64,000 nt of DNA from contig CM077151.1 of NCBI GenBank assembly GCA_039583875.1, positions 116,950,609 through 117,014,608 of the forward strand, in the 5' to 3' direction. Of this stretch, positions 55,511-64,000 are shown one piece after another (the stretch's first letter is position 1; each line of letters starts with the position of its first letter). This DNA is from Platanthera guangdongensis. Lineage: Eukaryota; Streptophyta; Magnoliopsida; Asparagales; Orchidaceae. A program made the translations under genes and the position numbers. The notes under the pieces are model-generated. The model saw nothing but the letters and a program-made list of their open reading frames with translations. It did not search any database and was not told the DNA's origin.

Positions 55511-57036
55511 TGAAAGAGCAACTAGATCTGATATACTCTAGAGGGGGGTGAATAGAGTATATGGTGCTTTAAAAACTTTTACAAACTTTTATAACAATTG
55601 TTGTAATATGTGTGAGCAGGGAAGCAAAAATAAATCTAATCACAGCACTAAGCAAAGCAAAAACTAAGCACAGAAAAATCAAGGCCAGAAACAAAAATTG
55701 AAAACAAGCAAAACCAGAAGACACAAGGAAATATAGTGGTTCCCCAAACTTGGGTACATCCACTCTTCTACCACCCTAGGTAGGAATCCACTGCAGGATG
55801 AGTTGATCAGGTGTCCTGGGCACCAATGAGCTTTTGATAAGGTGCTCAAAAACCAAAGCAGATTTTTTGATCAGGTGTCTTGCCACCAATAAGCTTTTGA
55901 CAAGGTGCTCAAAAACCAAGCTCAAACTTTTGAAGGGAGTTTGAAAAACCCTTTATAGAGTGGGGGTGAGAGAGTGATGGAAGTCTTCTCTTTCTCAAAC
56001 AACTGAGAAGACTATGTGGATTGATGTCAAAGCTTCCCCTGAATCCTTGAAATCTTCAGGAAGAAAAGCTTTGCTGAGGGTGATAGGCCTTCAAAGATTG
56101 AACTCCAGCAATAGATGATTTCAGCAAATAGCTGAAAGGTTGAATGTATGGAGTCTGGAAAATATGTTGGCCTTGAACACTTTGAAAACTAAAAGAGATC
56201 TGAAGATTTGAAAACTTGATCTCCTTGGATGTCTGTTCTTCAGAATTCTTTGAGACAGAAGATTTTTGAGAGTGTCTCTGTAGTCAGTATATCTCTCTCT
56301 ATATTGTGTGTGTTCTTCTGTGTGAGAGATTCAAAAATCCTATCTTTTATTCTCTGGTCAGAATAGAATATCATTCTCTGTCAAGTATAGCCGTTGGCCT
56401 GAATTAATTGCATCCTTAATTGCATAATCTCTTCTGGAGGAAAGTCCACAGAAACATTCCTTGAAAAATCCCTTGAAACTTGGTCTAGAATTGAATGAAA
56501 ACGGCTAGCAAATCTCTGAATTAATTGCAGAATAACTCCTAACTGATTTTGAATTTGAATTCTGGAAGTTATTTGAAATCGTCGAACTGAGCTCTGCTAT
56601 CGTCGAGCTGAGCTCAGCGATCAGGAAATCTTAAGCAGCAAAATATCGTCGATCTGAGCTCAAAGATCGTCGAACTGAGCTCAGAGATAAACATCCAAAG
56701 CATAGTCAAAATCTTCGACCTGAGCTCACCGATCGTCGAATGGAGTTCGACGATATAATGAAGTTGAGCTCAGCGATCGTCGAATGGAGTTCGACGATCT
56801 GTCGAAGTTGAGCTAGACGATCGTCGACCGGAGTTCGACGAATCGTCGTGCTGAGCTCGACGATATGACTTGGTCTTCAGACAGAGAATCCTGGTCTATC
56901 AGGGCAGCTTCCAAACCTAGACTTCTAACCCTTAGACTCAATTCTAATTGACCTATTAAGCTATACAGAAGGTCAAGCAAAGGATTCCTAGAGACATAGT
57001 GATCCTGACCCAAATTAGTAATAGGGTGTTCCAACA
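55511..57036 (-). repeat. Element D 3' LTR
   Basis: 1,526 bp, the reverse complement of TGTTGGAACACC...GCTCTTTCA. CGTCGA array at about 56575-56870. It lacks the 445-bp duplication of element C. The PPT complement ATCTCCCCCTATTT follows at 57037. Confidence 0.93.
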
Positions 57037-57050
57037 ATCTCCCCCTATTT
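57037..57050 (-). other. Polypurine tract of element D
   Basis: Reads AAATAGGGGGAGAT on the minus strand, directly before the 3' LTR; identical to A, B and C. Confidence 0.88.
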
Positions 57051-57209
57051 GGGTTAGGATTACTATTTACAGACTTTGGAAGAACTTTAAATAACAACAT
57101 ACAATCAGAAAAACAAAAAAAAACAACAGCTAGACATGCAGAAACATCACAGAGATATATATATAGCATCCAGATAATCAGAAGTTCCAGAAATTATCAC
57201 CTTACAATA

Positions 57210-60200
57210 TCACTTCTTCTCTTTGCCTTTAACCATTTTAATTTCTCTGTTAGGATTTAGGGCTTCCTTGTTGGACATGGTGTCATCTGCTGCACCCAAA
57301 TATGTTTGCTTTGAAGGCCTGGGAACCACAGCTGCAGGATGTAATTCCATGTATCTGTCAGCATCAAAGAATCTACTTGAACCATATCTCTCTAGTTCTT
57401 TTTGTCTCTGTTCAGACATAGTAGAGATGTTGGAAGAATCTAATCCTTGTTCTTTGGCCTTCTTAATCTGATCCAGTGCAGCCAATTCCTTCATCCTGGC
57501 AGTCCAAGCAGCTGGATTGTTTTCAGGGTCCTCAAAAGGTACAGGTGGCTCATACCTGTTGGAAGGATTGTCTTGAGGAGGCCTGGCAGACACAGTCTCT
57601 TTCAGCTTATAAGGGAAAGGACCTGATGATGTATCAGATAAGATATGTCCTCCCCTAGAATATGGGTGCTGCCTGGAGTACCCTTTGGAATATACTTGAA
57701 TATCTCTCTGATTACCTCTATATCCTCCTCTCCTAGAATATGAACCCCTGGATTGGCTTTCCCATTGATAGGATCAGGCATGAGGTTGATAGGGAGCCTG
57801 GCTTCTGGCTGGGGGTTGACTTGCAGAGCTTCCACCTACACCTGCATCAGGAGGAGGTGGTGGAGGAGGATGAGAGTGCTGGAATGGGGATGAACCCTTC
57901 TCATATTTTCTCTTTTTCTTCATGGCTTTCAGCTGGTTCTTGGAATACTGCATCAAGTGTTCAGTGATTAGGCAATTATGAAGGATATAATAAGGGATAT
58001 CATTGTTATCCTTAACTTTAGCAGGAGGAACCCTTTTCATAGCCTTGCTCCTTGCCTTCCTTTTTCTGGCAATGGTAGCAAATGAGTCATCAGAGTCTGT
58101 TTTGAATTCATCAGATTCAGAGCTCTGGTCATCATATAGAGCATCTATTTTCTTCATCAAATCTTTCTTAAGCTGAGCAGAGGCAGAAGCTGAAACAGCA
58201 GCAGCAGTAGGTGTTGAGATGGTAACAGCAGGGACAGCAGCAGATGGAGAAGGTGCAACAACAGCAGCAGCAGGCTCTGGACAAGTGACAACAGCAGCAA
58301 CTTTACTAACAGCCACAGAAGCTGGAGAGATGATAGCAGCAACAACTTCACTGATAATAGCAGTAACAGCAGAAACATCATCAAAATCTGCAGCAGGCAC
58401 AATTTCAGTGGCCTCGGACATCAGAATGTCCTTGGATATTGGCTCATCAGAAGCAGCAGAAACTTCAGCATCAGTGTTAACAATCTCAGCAGCAGTATCA
58501 ACAATCCTTTGTTCAGAAGCAGCAGCAATGACTGAATTTACAAAGGAGGAGATCATGCTAGGGTCACAACAAGAAAAAGGCACAAGTGCCTTGGATAAGT
58601 CTTATGGAGGCTGGACAGCATGGACCTCTGGCAGATAGCTGAAGTAAGCAGAGTCAAAAGCAGATAGCAAAGACCTGAGGTCTATTGCCAGAACTGGAGT
58701 TGAAATCTGACTCTCTGGAGGCACAGCAACATCAACAGGAGGAGCAGTAGAAGAAGCAGAACTAACAGAAGCAGCAGACAGAGGGCTTGCAGAAACAGCA
58801 GCAGCAGCAGCATGAAGGTTCTCTTCATATGGCATCTCCCCCTGCCTAGATGCAGATACATCTGGATCAAGGCACACTGCTGTAGGTGCTGCCTGAGGGA
58901 AGAGGGAAGAGAGCCTGGCAGAAAGAGTTGCCACTGACAGGTGTAGAGGAGCCAAGGAGGTCTCCAATAGTAGAGTTAGCCTGGGGGCAAGTAACTCATA
59001 CAACTTGTCAGCTAGGGCTGAGAGGTCTACTTGCTCAATAGCTGGAGCAGAGGTAGATGGTATGGAAGCAGCTGGGGATGCTGGAAGGGAAGGGCTGGAG
59101 AATGTTGGTATGGATGGCTGAGGTGTTGGTAGGGTGGATATGGAGGACAGGGGAATGGAGATGGATGTGGTGAATGTTGGTTGATCTAGGATGTGGTGTA
59201 GGAGATCCTGGAAAGAAGTGGAGGAGGAGGGTAACTCAGGAGGAGATGATGGGGAATCATCCATAAAGGAGTCATCTAGTAGGGTGAAGGATGGAATAGA
59301 GGGTGAGGAGGTGATATCTGGTGGAGGGTAGGAGAACAGTGGTTGGAATTGGTCTGCTGGTGGAGGTAGAATGGGTTCTAGAGATGGAGTTGATGTTGGA
59401 GATGAGCTAGATATGGTGATGGTGGATGGAGCTGGAATGGTGGATGGTGGGGGAAGGGATGGAATAGGAGGAGGAGGAGAGACAACAGCAGCAGCCAGGT
59501 CATCTGCAGGGGCAGAGACCTGTGGAGGAGTGACTCTTTGAGTCCTTGTGCCTGAAGGAGCACTGGAGGAGGGCCTGCTAGGCTTGCTGATTTGACTGTC
59601 CCACTTTCCAAAGAGGGCACAGGTCAATCTCTTGGAGGCATTTATATCAACTCCAGAGGAGACTAGCAAGGCAGGACACCTATGCTGCAGAAATACTCCA
59701 ATAATCCTTCCAAAATTAACAAAACTTTTGTTTATTTTCTTTTTAATGAGGTCAAAGAAAACCTCTCCCCAGTTCAGATTTTTCTTATCCACAAGAGCTC
59801 CCATGAGACAGAGCTGATGTCTGGATATTGTATCATTGGCTGAGTGCTTTGCCAGGAGCACTTTTCCTACCACATCTGCCAGGAACCTATATTCAACAGA
59901 CAGATTCCTCTTGAAGAGCTTGCTAGGGTTTCCCTCTGGATGACCCATCCTGGCAAGCAGGTCAGAATACGCTTCTCCAGATAACTCAGCAGATTCTTCT
60001 CCATTTCTCAACTCAAAAACCTCTGAAAGAATGGTTGGGGTCAAGGGTACCTGATTTCCAGCTATTGACCCAACTATAGTGTTGTTATCTTGATTATGAG
60101 CAGTATAAACCCACTCCTTGATTTCATCAGAAGCCAACTTGATCCTGGTAGTCATGAGGGCAGTCAGATTCTGATCCTGGAACAAACCCAGTATATCTTG

Positions 60201-60293
60201 AAAGATCTGATCAGTGGTGCTGAAAGATTCTATATCAATATCAAAACCTGCATCAACCTTCATTGCAGCTAGGACAGCAACTGACACAGCCAT
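57210..60293 (-). pseudogene. Element D ORF3, two nonsense codons
   Basis: One continuous frame of about 1,027 codons from the ATG at 60293 (MAVSVAVLAAMKVDAGFD) to 57210, with only two stops (58602-58604 and 57774-57776). This makes it the clearest copy of this protein. It has the N-terminal conserved domain (residues 1-215: WVYTAHNQDNN, ADVVGKVLLAKHSANDTISR, LNWGEVFFDLIKKK), a long Pro/Ser-rich part (240-420) and an Ala/Val-rich part. A Lys/Arg cluster (KRKARSKAMKRVPPAKVK) and an Arg/Gly/Ser/Tyr tail with FEDPENNP and MKELAALDQIKKAKEQG follow. No signal peptide or membrane segment. The function is unknown; nucleic-acid binding is plausible from the basic low-complexity tail. Confidence 0.86.
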
Positions 60294-60791
60294 TGTACCT
60301 GCAAAAACTCAACTAACAAAACAACCAAGCGTAGAACTGTTTGGAGGGAAAGAAAATTCTTGCAGAGAAATCGAAAGCGCAAAAGAGAACGACGGCGAAA
60401 AATGAGTTTTATATTAGGGTTCGACGCAGAATTGGAAAGATCGTTGAACTCAGTTCGATGATCGAGGCTTCTAAAGGAATCTGACGAGACTTCAACATCG
60501 TCGATCTCCGTTCGACGATCTTGGAGAGCGTCGAGCTCCGTTCGACGATCGTTCAGAGAACAAAATCGTCGAGCACTGTTCGACGATCGTTGACCAGAAG
60601 AGATAGTTCATACTATCTGAGAGGCGCTGAGCTCAGTTCGATGATTTTTGGAAATCGTCGATCTCCGTTCGACGATCTTAGGGCAAATCGTCGAGCGCAG
60701 TTCAGTGAGCAGAAAAAAATTCTAGACACTAAGAAAAATCAGAATGTTTGCCTAGTATTGGTCAATTTTTAAGCTTTCAAAATCTTGGATA
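60294..60791 (-). promoter_or_regulatory. Element D spacer before ORF3: CGTCGA array, TATA-like box, leader and acceptor-like site
   Basis: Read on the minus strand: array (60715 to 60420), TATAAAAC (60413-60406), pyrimidine-rich leader, TTTTTGCAG|GTACA and the ATG of ORF3. Same order and similar spacing as in A. Confidence 0.6.
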
Positions 60792-63700
60792 TTATTTAAG
60801 ACTTCCTCTATCTAACATTCCTAACTGATTTAGGAATAAGGTGTGTTTCTTTTCATCCAAGGGCTTGGTGAAAATATCTCCCCTTTGCAAATCAGTTGGG
60901 ATATATTGTAATTCAATTTTATTCTTTTCAACATTATCCCTTAAGAAGTGATGCCTAATCTCTATGTGTTTTGTCCTACTATGGAGGACAGCATTTTGAG
61001 CTATGGAAATAGCACTTGTATTGTCACAAAAGATTTTAGACTTCTTTAAGTTGTAGCCATAGTCTAGGAGTTGGTTTTGGATCCACAAGATTTGTGAACA
61101 ATAACTGCCTGCAGCCATATATTCAGCTTCAGCTGTTGAAGTTGACACAGATGTTTGTTTCTTACAAAACCAAGAGACAAGTCTGTCACCAAGGAACTGA
61201 CAAGTTCCACTGGTGCTTTTCCTGTCAATTCTGCATCCAGCATAATCAGCATCAGAGAATCCAGTTAACTCAAATGCTGAATCTTTTGGATACCAGAGAC
61301 CTAGATTTGGACAACTTTTAACATACCTGAGAATCCTCTTTACTAATGTTAGGTGTGACTCTCTAGGGCTTACTTGGAACCTAGCACATATACATGTAGC
61401 AAACATTATATCTGGTCTACTAGCTGTAAGATACAATAAAGAGCCAATCATTGCTCTATATGTTGTCTGATCAACAGATTTCCCATGTTCATCAGCATCC
61501 AATACAGCATTAGTAGGCATGGGTGTTCTCATACAAGATGCCTCAGACATGCCAAATTTCTTAACCAATTCATTTGCATATTTGGTTTGAGAAATAAAGA
61601 TGCCTTCAGCATGTTGCTTGACTTGCAATCCTAAGAAGAAGGATAGCTCACCCATGCTACTCATCTCAAATTTAGAATGCATCAGGTTAGAAAACCTTCG
61701 GCACAATTTTGAGTCAGTAGAACCAAAAATGATATCATCTACATAAATTTGTACCAGCAGGGTATGGGACTTATGGGTTCTAATAAAAAAATTTTGGTCT
61801 ACTCTACCCCTTATAAAACCATTTTCCAAAAGAAAGCATGCTAGGGTCTCATACCATGCTCTAGGAGCTTGCTTGAGACCATATAATGCTTTGTTCAGTC
61901 TAAAAACATAATCAGGATAAGTTGGAGAGATAAAACCTGGAGGTTGTCTGACATAAACTTCCTCTTTGATGTCTCCATTTAAGAAAGCACTTTTGACATC
62001 CATCTGATATACTTTGAAGCCTTTGTGAGCTGCATAAGCTAGAAATATTCTGATGGCTTCCAATCTTGCAACAGGTGCAAAGGTCTGGTCGTAGTCAATT
62101 TCTTCTTCTTGAGAATATCCCTGAGCAACTAGTCTTGCCTTGTTCCTTATAATTACTCCTTGATCATCCAGTTTGTTTCTGAATACCCATTTTGTTCCAA
62201 CAATGGAATGATCCTTAGGCTTTGGCACTAGTTCCCATACTTTATTCCTCTCAAATTGATGCAACTCCTCTTGCATTGCAATGATCCAGTGTGGATCTTG
62301 CTCTGCATCTTGAATGGACTGAGGTTCAATTTGAGATAGGGAGCAGGTGTGCAACAGGTTTTGGTTGACCTGATTTTTGGTTTGGACACCAGCTGAGATT
62401 TCTCCAATTATTTGGGAAATTGGATGGTCTCTTGATGTTACTAAATCAACAGGGGGTGTTGATTATTCACCAACCTGTGTTGTTGTTTCCTCTTGTGGTA
62501 CAATAACTGGCTCTTCAAGTTGTGCTTCAATGTTTTGAGCATTCCCTTCATCTTCACTGCTTTCATCCTCTTGAGTAACCTGTAACCTGTTCAAGTCTTC
62601 AACTAGAGAATGTTCCTGCAAAGGTTCTATGGTAGAAGGAATCTTCTCCTTGAAAGACATGTTAGTTTCATCAAATGAAATGTGAACAGATTCCTCAATT
62701 TTCAAAGATGATTTATTATAGACCCTATAGGCCTTGCTGATCATGGAGTATCCCAGAAACACTCCTTCATCAGCTTTGGCTTGAAATTTTGCTAAATATT
62801 TCTTGTCATTATTGTGAATGTAGCAAATACAACCAAATACTCTAAAATAGTCAACTTTAGGTTTCTTCCCTTTGAGTAATTCATAGGGAGTCTTTCCCTT
62901 TAGTTTATGTATCAGACTTCTGTTCAGCACATAGTTGGAGGTGTTCACTGCCTCTGCCCAAAAGGATAGAGGTAGATGAGCATCTGACAATAATGTGGTG
63001 GCAGATTCAATAAGGGTTCTATTTTTCCTTTCAGCTACCCCATTTTGTTGAGGAGTTCTAGGAGCTGAGAAAGTATGTCTGATCTCTTCACTCTGACAGA
63101 ACTCTTGCATAAGAAGAGAATCAAACTCTGTCCCATGATCACTTCTGATCCGGGCAATGTGAGTATTGAACTCAATCTGTATACATTTGAGAAACTCTGT
63201 CAGACACTTAAAGTTATCAGACTTCTTCCTTAGAAAGAACACCCAAGTGAATCTAGAGAAGTCATCTACAACTACTAAAGTGTAGGATTTCCCTCCTAGG
63301 CTTTGTACTGTGATGGGTCCAAAGAGATCCATGTGTAACAGATACAATATCCTAGGTGAATCACTCTTATTAAGTGACTTAAAACTGTTTTTAGTTTGCT
63401 TGCCTAATTGACAAGCCCTGCAGAGTCCTTCCTTCTTGTAGGGGCCAGGAGGTAGTCCTCTAACAAGGTTGTTCTTGGATAGCCTAGCAATAGTTCTAAG
63501 GTTTACGTGTCCTAATCTCTTATGCCATAAAACATTTGGTCTACAGACAGAGTTAAACAAGCAGATATCTACATCAGTTGAAAGAAAATCTACTAGATAG
63601 ATGTTACCTTTCCTTTTACCTGTCAACACTGTTGTGTTGTCCTCTGACTTGATTTTGCATAAGGCTTTGCTGAAGGTCACGTGGTAGCCTTCATCACACT

Positions 63701-63947
63701 GCTGACTGATGCTAATTAGGTTGTGCTTCAGTCCTTCTACATAAGCTACCTTCTTGAAAGTTACTGAACCAATCTGGACTGCACCATATCCTTTAGTCTG
63801 TCCAAAGTTTGAATCACCAAAGATAACTTTGGGTCCAAGATTGGCTCTGAAGGATGTGAGGTTGTCCTTGTTCCCTGTCATGTGCTTAGAGCACCCACTA
63901 TCCAAATACTATTGCTGGTTAGATGTTGGATAGGTATTCACCTGCAC
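60792..63947 (-). pseudogene. pol: Element D pol, nearly intact (two nonsense codons)
   Basis: One frame of about 1,051 residues with stops only at 63909-63911 (just before the protease motif YLDSGC, at a Trp position) and 62463-62465 (in the linker between integrase and RT). Protease DSG, integrase zinc motif (HKRLGHVNLRTIAR, CRACQLGK), DDE triad (HMDLFGP, RSDHGTEF, GVAERKNR), RT ([22 protein letters not shown]) and RNase H ([27 protein letters not shown]) are all present with catalytic residues in place. The copy is inactive as it stands. Confidence 0.93.
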
Positions 63948-63981
63948 ATAAAACAATTTACTTGTTTTTGACCCAGTTTAC
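63942..63981 (-). promoter_or_regulatory. 40-nt GT...AG segment at the gag/pol junction (element D)
   Basis: On the minus strand AAG|GTAAACTGGG...TATGTGCAG|GTG, exactly 40 nt as in A and C, with a gag-frame TAA inside. Confidence 0.5.
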
Positions 63982-64000
63982 CTTGGGCCTAGGTTGATAG
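63982..64000 (-). pseudogene. gag: Element D gag, last codons only
   Basis: The final bases (Tyr-Gln-Pro-Arg-Pro-Lys, as in A) before the gag/pol junction; the rest of gag, the PBS and the 5' LTR lie beyond the window end. Confidence 0.75.

Larger units (their letters stand above)
55511..64000 (-). mobile_element. Element D: A-family copia element, minus strand, continuing past the window
   Basis: Its 3' LTR is at 55511-57036, followed rightward by PPT, ORF3, spacer, pol and the last bases of gag at the window edge. It inserted into element H; the visible target copy is gacta (55506-55510). Of the three A-family copies its pol is the best preserved. Confidence 0.93.

Overview
The window is plant nuclear DNA, and every part I can interpret is LTR retrotransposon. 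I found no host gene, tRNA, rRNA or CRISPR array. The support is: Ty1/copia pol proteins (protease DSG, integrase HHCC/DDE, RT YVDD, RNase H), primer-binding sites complementary to plant initiator tRNA-Met (TGGTATCAGAG), PPTs of the form AAATAGGGGGAGA, and five-base target-site duplications (TSDs). A flowering plant is likely; the species cannot be told from this sequence.

Layout. Element A (+; SIRE-like copia with a third ORF after pol) covers 1-20323, with its 5' LTR cut by the window start. Its 3' LTR is split by element B (10706-19141, TSD gctga), a young element with gag and ORF3 but no pol. A itself lies in the gag of a Ty3/gypsy element E (minus strand; gag 20324-20860, LTR 21081-23463). 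Next is F, an old copia pol plus ORF3 remnant (about 23821-25007 and 32719-35957). F is split by G (25008-32713, TSD acaag), which has 3.3-kb LTRs around about 1 kb of non-coding DNA. The interval 35958-39529 is unassigned and contains an 85-bp minisatellite. Element C (39530-52215, TSD gacac) is a complete but broken copy of the A family. It sits in a sequence J rich in the near-palindrome ACACGCCCGTGT. J is also interrupted by copia element H (minus; LTR 52645-54442), and H is interrupted by D (minus; 55511 to past the window end), a third copy of the A family.

How the parts relate. A, C and D share the order LTR - PBS - gag - pol - spacer - ORF3 - PPT - LTR. ORF3 is about 1,000 residues: a conserved N-terminal domain, a Pro/Ser/Ala-rich middle and a basic Arg/Ser/Gly/Tyr-rich tail. 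I see no signal peptide or membrane segment, so 'envelope' is not supported. B and F carry a divergent ORF3 with the same N-terminal core. F has pol and B does not, so B probably moves using enzymes supplied in trans by a relative of F.

Most notable: (1) arrays of a hairpin-forming CGTCGA motif recur in LTRs, in gag coding sequence and upstream of ORF3, in both copia and gypsy elements; (2) a TATA-like box, pyrimidine-rich leader and TTGCAG site precede the ORF3 ATG in A, C and D; (3) an exactly 40-nt GT...AG segment sits at the gag/pol frame change in A, C and D; (4) B is a recently moved pol-less element with gag and ORF3.
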